Origin: Clostridium sp. UBA4548
Lineage (GTDB): Bacteria; Bacillota; Clostridia; Clostridiales; Clostridiaceae
Length of the DNA: 64,000 bases
Assembly: GCF_002387895.1 (NCBI RefSeq)
Contig: NZ_DGLI01000029.1
Span: 69,864-133,863 of the forward strand
Direction: 5' to 3'
A program made the position numbers and the translations under genes. Positions 34,267 to 44,099 of the stretch are shown here, in pieces (within the stretch, counting starts at the first letter, position 1; each line of letters starts with the position of its first letter). The notes below the pieces were generated by a model. It saw only the letters and a program-made list of their open reading frames with translations. It did no database searches and was not told the origin of the DNA.

Positions 34267-34752
34267 ATGAGTGAAAATACAAGAATAAATTCTTATGATT
34301 CAGATAACAACAATGGCTGTGGAAGGTACTACAATGACAGAAGATTCTTTAACTGCCCATTCAACAGTGAACTAATTAGTTATAGTGTGGCTCCAGATGT
34401 TGAGTGCCCACTAATCCATCAGCAATTTGCTTTAAATTTAGTAAGAACTAACAATACAGGACAACAAACTGCTGAGACTATTTATACTGGCACTGCTTTT
34501 AGAAATTGCTTGAATGCAGCTGATCCAATATTTCCTTTTGGTACTATTATAGTAAGAAACTTGTCATCATTTCCTGTAACAATTAATGTAGCTGGAGAAG
34601 GGCCAACTCAAACAATAATAGTTCAACCAAATTCAGAAGAAGCAATAACTTCAAACTCTATAGGACGTGTAGATGTGGTTATACCAGCTGGACAAACTGT
34701 AAGATTATCATTTTTATTCGATATCTTCTTCCCAGCTAATCCATTTATTTAG
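34267..34752 (+). CDS. unknown beta-rich protein, possibly a spore or cell-surface protein
   Basis: A 161-residue protein with no signal peptide. The N-terminus is Asn/Asp/Tyr/Cys-rich (NNNGCGRYYNDRRFFNCPF). The body is strand-rich with repeated Thr/Ile/Val (TIIVRNLSSFPVTINVAG, TIIVQPNSEEAITSNSIG). This pattern recalls DUF3992-type endospore appendage subunits and exosporium proteins, but I see no decisive motif. GAGGTG precedes the ATG. Confidence 0.5.
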   Translation: MSENTRINSYDSDNNNGCGRYYNDRRFFNCPFNSELISYSVAPDVECPLIHQQFALNLVRTNNTGQQTAETIYTGTAFRNCLNAADPIFPFGTIIVRNLSSFPVTINVAGEGPTQTIIVQPNSEEAITSNSIGRVDVVIPAGQTVRLSFLFDIFFPANPFI

Positions 34753-35120
34753 AGACTTTATAAAAGAAAAAACTGGACAGGCTTAATAGCATTAAAATAA
34801 ATTTAAGATAAGGCTTTCCCGTGGGAATTAAAACTTTGAAGCAGTGGAAAATTGTAAGGAGAATATTTTTTCCTTATAGGCTATTGAACAAAATGAGTTG
34901 TTCACTTTTTAGTATATCTGGCAGAGCTTCGGCTCTGCCTTTATTTTTCACCATAAAACAATAAGGTAATTATAATTTTATTAATACATATGAAGACTTA
35001 ATAAATGAAGTTTAATCATATTTTGGAGAAATAATTTGTACACCCTTTTAGATAGGCGTCAAGTTTTCATCTAAGGTTATTAAAGAAAGTAAAGTGCTTG
35101 TTATATAATCTTAGAAATAT
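34753..35120. other. intergenic region with hairpins
   Basis: Holds a small perfect hairpin (TGAACAA/TTGTTCA at 34884-34903) and the terminator below. I see no gene. Confidence 0.4.
34920..34948 (+). terminator. intrinsic terminator
   Basis: GGCAGAGC-TTCG-GCTCTGCC followed by TTTATTTTT, with a UUCG tetraloop. Confidence 0.88.
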
Positions 35121-35146
35121 AAAAAGCGTGCTAGAGCACGCTTTTT
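35121..35146. terminator. bidirectional terminator of the C39 protease gene
   Basis: A perfect AAAAAGCGTGC/GCACGCTTTTT stem with a TAGA loop, 10 bp from the minus-strand stop codon. Confidence 0.85.
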
Positions 35147-35155
35147 CACATAAGT

Positions 35156-36592
35156 TTAATTAATAGTAAGAATTCCATCAAAAATCACAGCATTCTCACA
35201 AACAATTCTAAAGTCATAAATTTTCTGGTTTTCTAAATTACTAATATTTAATATATTTTTATAGGGAATCCATAAAGAAGTGCTTTCTTTTTCTGCCATT
35301 AGACTGTTATCTAAAACTTCTTCAATGTTTAAATAATAACTATACCTTTCTTTCTTTTGGGGTTTGAACATGATACTACAAGGACCTTGCTTCTTAAGGT
35401 TTATTTCTTCATCTTTAGCAAAAAGCTTGTATTCTTCATAATCTATGCCGTGATTTTCTTTTTTTTGTCCAGTAGCATTAAATTGAACCTTAATTCTTTC
35501 AGGAGCAGGTGTTATGGCTTTATTTTTATGAATCACATAAGCTACTCTTCCACTCCAGGCAGCTAAGAATTCCTCAAGTGCATATCTTAAAGAAACCCCA
35601 ACATCAGTTTTAGCAGCAGGATCGTTAACTACAACATATTCCTTACCTTCTTCTATAACAAACCCTTTAACTACAATGATATGACCAAAAGTAAAGGAGC
35701 AAGCTGCGTTGGTTATTACAGGAAGGATTTTATCACAATCAGGTTGTTTATAACGGACACTTACAATCACAGGGTTTCCTTTAATAAGCTCTCTCTTTAA
35801 ATCTTCTATAGAATGAAAGTAAGCCACATAGGATTCTAATCCAAAGGAGGAGATATAAGCTGTATTGAATATCCAATTACCAAAGCCTTTATAATGTGAA
35901 TCATAAAGACCAAAGGCTACTTCCTCAGGGGTTATGTCCACACCGTGAAATCTTAAAACCATTGAGGTACTTGTGGCACTACACATTACATGAGCGATTT
36001 TAGGATCTTTTGTCATTTGAGAGTAGGGGTATACAGGAAGAACTCCCTCATAGTTATCTATTACTCCCTTTCTAACACTATCCTTATAAACTAGAGGAAT
36101 ATTTTGACCAGCTAAAGTGTTTTTAATAGTAGCTGCTACAAGGCTTAGAGATGGAGTGGTTTTTCCATCTTCAGAGAAGAATTCTATTTTATATTGGAGA
36201 GCAGAAGCAGTGCTTCCATCACCGTTAACCTTTAAGGTATCTGTGCTCACAGAGGCAAGCTCATCAGAAATATTTTCACAGCTACTAAATCTATCACTAT
36301 TTGTAGCCCAAGTGCCTAAGGAAAGCCAGCTACTCCACGTATCATCTATGAAGACTCTTCCCCATACTCTAATTTTAGTATTCTTTGGAGTAATTACATT
36401 CCAAGAAATAATTAAGGATTCAAAGGGCGAAGTGTTTATAACTGTTGAGATATAACTCCCTTCCATTGAATAAACCCCGTGATTACACTGCAATTCTATA
36501 GTGCCTTTTTCTGTTAAAAGTGAAGTGTTTATAAAGTTTCCTTCCATAAAGGACTCAGAGTTATTATGGATTATTAAATTGGAACTTTTCAT
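35156..36592 (-). CDS. C39-family cysteine peptidase (C39_2 type)
   Basis: A 478-residue protein without signal peptide or membrane segment. The N-terminal half (to about 185) is beta-rich (YISTVINTSPFESLIISWN and similar). The papain-like C39_2 domain (about 185-355) has the likely Cys in HVMCSATSTSMVLRF, His in FGHIIVVKGF and Asp in YVVVNDPA. A C-terminal beta extension follows. The Ser/Ala after Cys is as in bacterial C39-like proteins of unknown substrate. GGGGGGATG precedes the start. Confidence 0.78.
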   Translation of the reverse strand: MKSSNLIIHNNSESFMEGNFINTSLLTEKGTIELQCNHGVYSMEGSYISTVINTSPFESLIISWNVITPKNTKIRVWGRVFIDDTWSSWLSLGTWATNSDRFSSCENISDELASVSTDTLKVNGDGSTASALQYKIEFFSEDGKTTPSLSLVAATIKNTLAGQNIPLVYKDSVRKGVIDNYEGVLPVYPYSQMTKDPKIAHVMCSATSTSMVLRFHGVDITPEEVAFGLYDSHYKGFGNWIFNTAYISSFGLESYVAYFHSIEDLKRELIKGNPVIVSVRYKQPDCDKILPVITNAACSFTFGHIIVVKGFVIEEGKEYVVVNDPAAKTDVGVSLRYALEEFLAAWSGRVAYVIHKNKAITPAPERIKVQFNATGQKKENHGIDYEEYKLFAKDEEINLKKQGPCSIMFKPQKKERYSYYLNIEEVLDNSLMAEKESTSLWIPYKNILNISNLENQKIYDFRIVCENAVIFDGILTIN

Positions 36593-36870
36593 ATTAAATC
36601 ATCCCCCCTAAAGTTAGTAGCATTTTAGCTGATTTTGAATATTTATACAGTATATTTATGAAAAAAATAATAAATTCATTATTAAACTATTTAAAGTCAA
36701 GTTTTAAAAAAGTATAAAAAATTAATCTTTTATACATATTTTATCTTCTCACATAATATCTATGTGGTAAACAAGTATATTTGCAACATTTTAAAAGGTT
36801 TTTATTTGAGTCGCACAAAATACACAGGGCTCATTAAAATAAATTAATGGAAATTATAAGGAGGCCACTC

Positions 36871-38694
36871 ATGAAAAGAAAGTTAATAGCATTAGTAATG
36901 GTTGCTACAATGTTGCTATCTGGTTGTGGCAAAGGGAAAGTTCCCACAAGTGCAGACTATTCAACAGTATACTCAGGAGAGTATACTACTTTAAACTACT
37001 TAATAACTGCCAGTGAAAATGAGTTTGCAGCAGCGGCCAATGTAGTTGATTGTCTAGTTGAATATGATAAAAACGGAGTTGTTCAGCCATCTTTAGCCAA
37101 GGAATGGAAGGTATCTGAAGATGGATTAACTTGGACCTTTAAACTTCGTGAAGGAGTTAAATGGTATACCAATGATGGTAAAGAATACGCTGAAGTTACA
37201 GCACAAGATTTTGTTGACGGAATGAAGTATGTGCTTAATTCAAAAAACAACTCAAGTACTGCAAACATAGCCTACGGAGCCTTGAAAAATGGAGAAAAGT
37301 ATTTTAAAGGTGAAATCACTGATTTCTCTCAGGTAGGAATTAAAGCAGTTGATAAGAATACAATTGAGTACACTTTAGAATCACCAAAACCATACTTCTT
37401 ATCTATGGTTACTTATGTTTGTTTTATGCCTGCAAATGGTAAGTTCTTAGAAGAAACCGGAGATAAGTTTGGAACAGATAATACTAAAATACTATATAAT
37501 GGAGCCTATATTTTACAAACCTACGAACCACAGAGCAAGAGAGAATTTGTAGCTAATGAAAATTATTGGGACAAAGACCATGTTTATATTAAAAAGTTAA
37601 ACTACATTTACAACAAAGAAGCTGCCACCTTATCACCAGAGCTTTATCTGCGTGGAGAAATTACAGATACAACTGTACCATCTTCTTCTATAGATGAGTG
37701 GATGAAGGATGCAACAAAAAAAGAACAGGTAAGACCTGCTAGTACAAGTTTTTATTCTTTCTTCTATACTTTTAACTTTAATCCAAAATTTGCACCAGAG
37801 CATGAGCCAGATAACTGGAAGAGAGTTGTTAACAATGCTAACTTCCGTAAGTCCCTTGCTGCTGCTTTAGATAAAAAGTCTGCAATGTTAACTTCTGAGC
37901 CTTATGAGCCTGAAAGAAGATTAAGTAATACTATAACTCCAAGGAACTTTGTAAGCTTGAAAGGAACAGATTACACAAAACTTGGAGATTTAAAGAAAAT
38001 TTCTGAGAAGGACACCTTTGATACTAAGGCTGCTTTAGATTATAAAACTAAGGCAATGGAAGAGTTAAAGGATAAAGCAACCTTCCCTGTAAAAGTATTA
38101 ATGCCGTATAACACAGGTTCTACTGAATGGACAAATCGTGCTCAAGTAGTAGAGCAGCAAATGGAAAAGGCTTTAGGAAAAGATTATATTGATATAGTTT
38201 TATTGCCACATCAACCAACAGGTTTCTTAAATGGAACAAGACGTGCTGGAAACTTTGCATTCATGGAAGTTAACTGGGGCCCAGACTACTTAGACCCAGA
38301 AACTTACACAGACCCATTTACACCAGATAGCAACTACTGCTGGCCACATATGGCTGAAGGCTATGCAGAAGCTAATGGGAAGAGTAAATATGAAAACCTA
38401 GTTAATGCAGCTAAAGCAGAAACCTTAGATATGAAAAAACGTTATGAAGGTTTTGCAAAAGCTGAAGCTTTCTTAATCAACGAAGCCTTCGTAGTTCCTT
38501 ATGGCCTTGGTGGTGGTGGATTTATGGCATCAAAACTTGATCCATTTACATCTCAATATGCGCCATTTGGAGTATCTAACTACAAGTTCAAGGGTATGGT
38601 TATCATGGAAAAGGCAATGAACACTGAAACTTATAAGAAGAATTTTGAAGAATGGGAAAAAGAACGTGCTAAAGCTCTAAAATCAGCAGAGTAA
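36871..38694 (+). CDS. oppA: oligopeptide ABC transporter substrate-binding lipoprotein
   Basis: A 607-residue family-5 solute-binding protein. The signal peptide ends in lipobox LLSGC (Cys about 19), so it is tethered outside the membrane. The family motif LAKEWKVSEDGLTWTFKLR lies at about 76-94. It captures peptides for OppBCDF. The start at 36871 follows AAGGAGGCC. A gap of 225 bp with an imperfect hairpin (about 38780-38820) separates it from oppB, consistent with higher expression of the binding protein. Confidence 0.93.
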   Translation: MKRKLIALVMVATMLLSGCGKGKVPTSADYSTVYSGEYTTLNYLITASENEFAAAANVVDCLVEYDKNGVVQPSLAKEWKVSEDGLTWTFKLREGVKWYTNDGKEYAEVTAQDFVDGMKYVLNSKNNSSTANIAYGALKNGEKYFKGEITDFSQVGIKAVDKNTIEYTLESPKPYFLSMVTYVCFMPANGKFLEETGDKFGTDNTKILYNGAYILQTYEPQSKREFVANENYWDKDHVYIKKLNYIYNKEAATLSPELYLRGEITDTTVPSSSIDEWMKDATKKEQVRPASTSFYSFFYTFNFNPKFAPEHEPDNWKRVVNNANFRKSLAAALDKKSAMLTSEPYEPERRLSNTITPRNFVSLKGTDYTKLGDLKKISEKDTFDTKAALDYKTKAMEELKDKATFPVKVLMPYNTGSTEWTNRAQVVEQQMEKALGKDYIDIVLLPHQPTGFLNGTRRAGNFAFMEVNWGPDYLDPETYTDPFTPDSNYCWPHMAEGYAEANGKSKYENLVNAAKAETLDMKKRYEGFAKAEAFLINEAFVVPYGLGGGGFMASKLDPFTSQYAPFGVSNYKFKGMVIMEKAMNTETYKKNFEEWEKERAKALKSAE

Positions 38695-38779
38695 AAAATA
38701 TAGTTTTCTCCATATTACTTATGGAGGAGCAAAGTATTCTATTAAAGCCGTTGAATAAAGTGAACTTGTTTATTAGTTA

Positions 38780-38822
38780 ATAGAAGCAGGGATTGCAATT
38801 AGTAGTCCTTGCTTCTTATAAT
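38780..38822 (+). terminator. partial hairpin between oppA and oppB
   Basis: AGAAGCAGGGATTGC can pair imperfectly with GTCCTTGCTTCT. It may stabilise or partly terminate the oppA transcript. Confidence 0.35.
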
Positions 38823-38919
38823 AACAAGTTAAATTCAAATAACAGATAATTGAACTAGATTAAAGTGTTCATTATTTTAAGATGTGTTAATACTACCTGT
38901 AACAAAGGGAGCTGATGGG

Positions 38920-39864
38920 ATGTTAAAATACCTATGTAAAAAAGTTGGTCAATCTATATTCACACTATTTTTCGTTATTACAGCAGTGTTTCTTTTAATG
39001 AGATTAATGCCTGAAGAAGGGTATTTCTCAGGAAATTATGATAAGTTAGACACAGAACAAAAAGAAATCATCTTAACTAATATGGGACTTAGAGACCCAC
39101 TGCCTGTTCAACTTGGGAAGTTCTATGTAAAGCTAGCAAAGGGAGATTTGGGAGAATCTATAAAGTATAGGCCCAAGGTTCCTGTAGGAGAAATAATTAA
39201 AACAAAGCTACCATATTCCATAGCCTTTGGAGTAGGAGCAATGGCACTATCTTTAACTTGCGGATTATCCCTTGGGGTAATGATGGCAAGAAGTAAAAAG
39301 AAATTTTGGGACAAGATTGGTACGGGATACATAGTATTTATTAATGCTGTACCCGCTGCAGTTTATTATTTGTTCCTTCAGTTATATGTTACAGATGGAT
39401 TAAACTTACCAATGCTTTTCAATAAGAGTAATCCTTCTAGTTGGATACTTCCTCTAATATCTATGTCTCTTGGAAGTACAGCAGGATATGCCATGTGGAT
39501 GCGTAGATATATGGTAGATGAATTAAACAAGGATTATATTAGACTTGCAAGAGCAAAGGGACTTACAAGTACAGTAATTATGTTTAAGCATGTTATGAGA
39601 AATGCTTTTATACCTATGGCTCAATACTTACCTTCATCTTTACTTTTAACTATTTCAGGATCACTATATATCGAATCATTATACTCTATACCAGGAATGG
39701 GAGGCTTATTGGTTGATGCAATACAAAGGCAAGATAATCCTCTAGTTCAAGCTTTGGTATTAATATTTGCAACCATTAGCATTTTAGGGCTTTTCCTTGG
39801 AGATATAATGATGGCTGTAGTGGATCCACGTATTAAACTTGAGAAGAAGGAAGGTGCAAGATAA
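38920..39864 (+). CDS. oppB: oligopeptide ABC transporter permease OppB
   Basis: A 314-residue permease with six membrane segments. The N-terminal segment LKYLCKKVGQSIFTLFFVIT is typical of OppB/DppB. The EAA loop contains DYIRLARAKGL near 205. It contains extra loop sequence (FSGNYDKLDTEQKEIILTNMG) as OppB proteins do. I start at ATG 38920, 9 nt after AAGGGAG. The stop overlaps the oppC ATG. Confidence 0.92.
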   Translation: MLKYLCKKVGQSIFTLFFVITAVFLLMRLMPEEGYFSGNYDKLDTEQKEIILTNMGLRDPLPVQLGKFYVKLAKGDLGESIKYRPKVPVGEIIKTKLPYSIAFGVGAMALSLTCGLSLGVMMARSKKKFWDKIGTGYIVFINAVPAAVYYLFLQLYVTDGLNLPMLFNKSNPSSWILPLISMSLGSTAGYAMWMRRYMVDELNKDYIRLARAKGLTSTVIMFKHVMRNAFIPMAQYLPSSLLLTISGSLYIESLYSIPGMGGLLVDAIQRQDNPLVQALVLIFATISILGLFLGDIMMAVVDPRIKLEKKEGAR

Positions 39865-40826
39865 TGAGTAAAAAGTTTGATAAAACTGTAGATAGTATTA
39901 ATGATTCCTTATTTGAACTGGCTGAGTATGATGCAGATGCAGCAGAGCGTACAGGGTACTCAAACTATTCCTACTGGCGCTCAACCTGGCAGGTGTTTTT
40001 AAAGAATAAAACTGCAGCTGCTTTATTAATTTTAATGTTTGTAATAGTTGCCTTTACAATTATACAACCCTATCTTCCAAATCAGAAACTACCAACACAG
40101 ATATACACTAATAATTCAGGAGTACAACTTAGAAATCAAGTGCCAGGTGGGGAGTTTTGGTTTGGAACAAACTCTATAGGACAAGATTTATGGTCCCGTA
40201 TATGGAGTGGAACTCGTACATCTCTATTTATCGGGGTAGCTGTAGGAATCTGTGAAGCTATTATTGGAATTTTTGTTGGTGCACTTTGGGGTTATGTAAG
40301 AAGTTTAGATAAAATAATAACTCAAATTTATAATATTATAGATAACATACCTACCACCATACTCTTAGTTTTACTTGCCTATATTTTAAGACCAAGCGTA
40401 TCTACTCTGATTTTTGCTATATGTATGACCAGTTGGGTTGGTATGGCAAGATTTATACGTAATCAAATTATTATAATAAGAGATAGAGAGTACAACCTAG
40501 CTTCAAGGTGTCTTGGAACCCCAACTAGAAGAATTATATTAAAGAATCTACTTCCATATTTAGTGTCCGTAATAATGCTAAGAATAGCATTAGCAATTCC
40601 AGGAGCTATTGGATATGAAGTGTTCTTAACTTATATAGGGTTAGGACTACCACTAGATACACCTTCCTTAGGTAATTTAATTAATGAAGGAAGACTTATA
40701 ATGATGTCACCTTCTCTTCGTTATCAGTTAATTTTTCCAGCTATAGTACTTTCTATGGTTACTATATCCTTCTACATTCTAGGGAATGCCTTTGCAGATG
40801 CAGCAGACCCAAGAAACCACGTTTAG
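39864..40826 (+). CDS. oppC: oligopeptide ABC transporter permease OppC
   Basis: A 320-residue permease with six membrane segments and an N-terminal soluble extension (about 40 residues) as in OppC/DppC. The NSIGQDLWSRIWSGTRTSLF segment at about 107-126 and EAA loop NLASRCLGTP near 212 are diagnostic. It pairs with OppB to form the channel. Start overlaps the preceding stop (TAATG). Confidence 0.92.
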   Translation: MSKKFDKTVDSINDSLFELAEYDADAAERTGYSNYSYWRSTWQVFLKNKTAAALLILMFVIVAFTIIQPYLPNQKLPTQIYTNNSGVQLRNQVPGGEFWFGTNSIGQDLWSRIWSGTRTSLFIGVAVGICEAIIGIFVGALWGYVRSLDKIITQIYNIIDNIPTTILLVLLAYILRPSVSTLIFAICMTSWVGMARFIRNQIIIIRDREYNLASRCLGTPTRRIILKNLLPYLVSVIMLRIALAIPGAIGYEVFLTYIGLGLPLDTPSLGNLINEGRLIMMSPSLRYQLIFPAIVLSMVTISFYILGNAFADAADPRNHV

Positions 40827-40836
40827 GAGGTGTAAA

Positions 40837-41889
40837 ATGGAAAATGTAATTTTATCAGTAAAAGATTTAGTTATAAAGTTTAACCTTCGGGGTAAGGTGC
40901 TCACAGCAATTAGAGAGGCTTCTTTAGATTTAATAGAAGGAGAGAGCATTGCAATAGTTGGAGAATCAGGCTCTGGTAAGTCTGTTTTTACAAAAGCCTT
41001 TATGGGACTTTTAGATGGAAATGGATGGGTGGAGTCAGGAAGTATTTTATACAAGGGTGAAAACTTAGCAGCTTTTAAGACAGAAAAGCAATGGGTTAAA
41101 ATTAGAGGAAAAGAAATTGCTATGGTATTTCAGGATCCAATGACTGCCTTAAATCCACTTAGAACCATAGGAAGTCAAGTCGAAGAATCTGTGGAGCTTC
41201 ACCAAGGCTTAAAGGGTGAAGGGGCAAAAAAAGTAGTTATAGAAATTTTAAAGGATGTGGGAATTTATAATGCAGAGGAAAGATATGACCAATATCCACA
41301 CGAATTTTCAGGTGGTATGCGTCAAAGAGTAGTAATTGCAGTAGCAGTTGCTTGTAATCCCAAAATTCTAATTTGTGATGAACCAACCACAGCCTTAGAT
41401 GTAACCATTCAAGCTCAAATAATTCAGTTATTAAAAAAAATACAAGCTAAATATAATCTTACTATAGTATATATAACTCATGATTTAGGGGTAGTTGCTA
41501 AGGTAGCAGATAGAATTGCTGTTATGTATGCAGGAGACTTAGTAGAAATTGGTACAGCTGAGGAAGTTTTTTATAACCCTCAGCATCCATACACCTGGGC
41601 ATTGCTTTCTTCTCTTCCACAGCTTGGGGTAAAGGGTCAGCCATTATATTCTATTAAAGGAACTCCTCCAAATTTATTCAATGAAATAAAAGGGGATGCC
41701 TTTGCACCTCGTAATCCAAAGGCTCTAAAAATTGACTTTGTAGAAAGACCACCTTACTTTGAAGTAAGTCCAACTCACAAGGCAAAGACCTGGCTTCTAG
41801 ATCCTAGAGCACCAAAGATTGAGCCACCTGAATTAATTAAGTCTTTAAGAGAACAATGGGGGGAGGGAATAGCAAGTGGGGAAAAGTAA
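40837..41889 (+). CDS. oppD: oligopeptide ABC transporter ATPase OppD
   Basis: A 350-residue ATPase with Walker A GESGSGKS, Q-loop MVFQDPMTALNP, signature FSGGMRQRV, Walker B ILICDEPTTALD and switch His THDLG. The C-terminal extension typical of OppD follows. It starts at ATG 40837 after AGGAGG. A potential cysteine cluster of some OppD proteins is not evident. Works with OppF. Confidence 0.93.
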   Translation: MENVILSVKDLVIKFNLRGKVLTAIREASLDLIEGESIAIVGESGSGKSVFTKAFMGLLDGNGWVESGSILYKGENLAAFKTEKQWVKIRGKEIAMVFQDPMTALNPLRTIGSQVEESVELHQGLKGEGAKKVVIEILKDVGIYNAEERYDQYPHEFSGGMRQRVVIAVAVACNPKILICDEPTTALDVTIQAQIIQLLKKIQAKYNLTIVYITHDLGVVAKVADRIAVMYAGDLVEIGTAEEVFYNPQHPYTWALLSSLPQLGVKGQPLYSIKGTPPNLFNEIKGDAFAPRNPKALKIDFVERPPYFEVSPTHKAKTWLLDPRAPKIEPPELIKSLREQWGEGIASGEK

Positions 41890-43066
41890 AGCAAATAGGC
41901 ATAAGAATTTAAAAGCAGTTAGTGGAAAGAAGTATCATAAAAAGGAAGTTATAGCTTCCAATTCAAAGAAAAATGTAAGAATTACAAGGCAAGAGGAAGT
42001 TGGAGCTACAAATAATAAGGAAATCAAAAAAGAAAGTCACGGAATTAGTAATAAAAAAGAGGATTCCGCTATAAACATAAATAGTGGTATAAATAAAAAT
42101 GACTCTAAGGAAAGAAAAGTAATCAACAGTAAAAAGGAAAAGGAAGTCCTCTTAGAGGTAAAGGATTTAATGGTAAAGTTTGGGGATAAAAAGAAACCCT
42201 TTATTGCGGTTAATGATGTGAACTTTCATATTTATAAAGGAGAAACCTTTGGACTAGTTGGGGAATCAGGTTCAGGAAAAACAACTATTGGAAGAGCAAT
42301 TGTAAGAATTAATGAAACAAGCAATGGAACCATCCTTTTTAAGGGTGAAAAGATAAATGGAAAAATTAGCTCAAAGTTAGATAAGGAAGTTACAAGGAAA
42401 ATTCAAATGATATTCCAGGACCCCATGGCTTCCTTAAATGAGAGAGCAAAGGTAGATTATATAGTGTCAGAGGGGCTTTATAACTTAAAGTGTTATAAGG
42501 ATGAGGCAGACAGAAAGGCAAAAGTAGAAAAAGCACTTCTTGATGTGGGGCTACTTCCTGAGTTTGCAAGCAGGTTTCCTCATGAGTTTTCAGGGGGACA
42601 ACGTCAACGTATTGGAATAGCTAGGGTTCTGGCTATGGAGCCAGAACTAGTCATTGCAGATGAGCCTATTTCAGCTCTTGATGTATCCATTCGTGCTCAA
42701 GTGCTAAATCTTCTTTCAGACCTTCAAAAGGAAAAAGGATTAACTTACTTATTTATAGCTCATGATTTAGCAGTGGTAAGGTTTATAACTGATAGAATCG
42801 CAGTTATTCACAAGGGAAAGATTGTGGAGTTAGCGGAAACAGAAAAACTTTTTGAGAATCCACTCCATCCATATACCAGAGCCTTACTTTCGGCCATACC
42901 ACTACCAGATCCAAGGGTAGAGAGAAATAAGGAAATAGAAGTATATGATCCTGCCTGTCACGACTATGCAAAAAATCCGCCTTATTGGGCGGAGATTGAA
43001 GAAGGTCACTTTGTTCTAGCTAATGAGAAAGAGTTAGAGGAGTATCGGAAGCGTTTAGGAAAGTAG
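41876..43066 (+). CDS. oppF: oligopeptide ABC transporter ATPase OppF with long charged N-terminal extension
   Basis: A 396-residue ATPase with Walker A GESGSGKT, signature FSGGQRQRI, Walker B LVIADEPISALD and switch His AHDLA. Ordinary OppF begins near 'EVLLEVKDLMVKFG', here at residue about 89. The preceding 88 residues are Lys/Asn/Ser-rich, low-complexity and probably disordered. The GTG start overlaps oppD by 14 bp behind GGGGGGAGGG. No internal start has a good site, so the extension is probably real. Its role is unknown. Confidence 0.9.
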   Translation: MGKSKANRHKNLKAVSGKKYHKKEVIASNSKKNVRITRQEEVGATNNKEIKKESHGISNKKEDSAININSGINKNDSKERKVINSKKEKEVLLEVKDLMVKFGDKKKPFIAVNDVNFHIYKGETFGLVGESGSGKTTIGRAIVRINETSNGTILFKGEKINGKISSKLDKEVTRKIQMIFQDPMASLNERAKVDYIVSEGLYNLKCYKDEADRKAKVEKALLDVGLLPEFASRFPHEFSGGQRQRIGIARVLAMEPELVIADEPISALDVSIRAQVLNLLSDLQKEKGLTYLFIAHDLAVVRFITDRIAVIHKGKIVELAETEKLFENPLHPYTRALLSAIPLPDPRVERNKEIEVYDPACHDYAKNPPYWAEIEEGHFVLANEKELEEYRKRLGK

Positions 43067-43182
43067 AAGTCATCACTGAAGGCTGGGATCAGGGGATTTA
43101 TAAGCTGTCTTCCATTAAAACAGTAATGTTAATTTAGCTTTCCAAAAGCTCATTAACTTTTTTAAGTTAATTTTCCATATAA

Positions 43183-43226
43183 AAAGTGCTAAGAAGATTA
43201 TAAATAATTTTCTTAGCACTTTCTTA
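43183..43226 (+). terminator. terminator of the opp operon
   Basis: AAAGTGCTAAGAA pairs with TTCTTAGCACTTT and is followed by CTTAATTT. A smaller hairpin (TTAACTT/AAGTTAA) precedes it. Confidence 0.8.
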
Positions 43227-43282
43227 ATTTAAAGCAATTTATATTTTAGAGTAGAACTTTATTAATTGCATCCCTTATAAGG

Positions 43283-43320
43283 AACTTCATATAAATAGTG
43301 TAGACATTAAATATGAAGTT
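43283..43320. other. 10-bp inverted repeat in the gap after opp
   Basis: AACTTCATAT and ATATGAAGTT flank an 18-nt centre. Function unknown. The gap 43227-43637 otherwise holds only the small minus-strand ORF below. Confidence 0.35.
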
Positions 43321-43345
43321 ACTTAACAAGGGCTAGTTTATATAT

Positions 43346-43420
43346 TTAGAAGCAACAACACCGTTTATTTCTATAGTTTCTATTTTTGCTATATAAAATT
43401 TCAAAATCATCATTGCGCAT
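43346..43420 (-). CDS. 24-residue Cys-rich basic peptide
   Basis: The minus-strand ATG follows AAGGGGTGG at a good distance and encodes MRNDDFEILYSKNRNYRNKR ending CCCF. The start codon lies inside a GCGC...GCGC inverted repeat. The C-terminal three-cysteine run suggests lipidation, metal binding or a modified peptide, but no family or processing gene is seen. It may be a chance ORF. Confidence 0.35.
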   Translation of the reverse strand: MRNDDFEILYSKNRNYRNKRCCCF

Positions 43421-43637
43421 AGCAGCGCCACCCCTTCACTTAATAAACGATATTTGTTAAATTATGTTACACCACAGGTATGATTAATTTTTAAACTTCT
43501 TCGTTTTAGATAAAGATATCTTGATAAGTTTTTAACTCGTTAATGAACAATTGAACGAAAGTTGCAAAAATCATGCTATATTTTAAATGTTTACTACTAT
43601 ATAATGTAATTATATCGATATGTTGGGAGGATGGGGT

Positions 43638-43853
43638 ATGAATAAACTTAATAAGTATATATCCATTGGGTTAGTTTTTAATAGTGTATTTTTAATTTCT
43701 TCAAGATTTAGCTTACTACCTGATGTAATCGAAGGATTTACAGTGGGAGTTGGTGTTTGTTTCATATTTATGGGATTATATGACTCTAAGTATGATATTT
43801 CAAAACTAAGAAACTCCAAGATGAAATTCCTTAAGAGTATTTTGGGAAGATAG
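43638..43853 (+). CDS. 71-residue two-segment membrane protein
   Basis: Hydrophobic segments at about 6-22 and 30-47 are followed by a basic tail (SKLRNSKMKFLKSILGR). It starts at ATG 43638 behind GGGAGGATGGGG. Unknown family. Confidence 0.5.
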   Translation: MNKLNKYISIGLVFNSVFLISSRFSLLPDVIEGFTVGVGVCFIFMGLYDSKYDISKLRNSKMKFLKSILGR

Positions 43854-44099
43854 GATATTAACATATTTATATATGAGTTTTCTAAGAGAGAAACTTTATT
43901 AAAACCAAAATATTATCTATAAAATTAAGATTGAGAATTAACCAATGAACCTTTATTAAACACTTATATTAGTAAATTTTTTTATTTCTTATCAGCACGC
44001 AAAGTGTATAATTTTAGCGAACTAAATGAACTTATTTAGCAATTAAGGAATACTTTAAATAAAGAATATAACTTATAAATGGTTAAAGGGGATAGGAAA

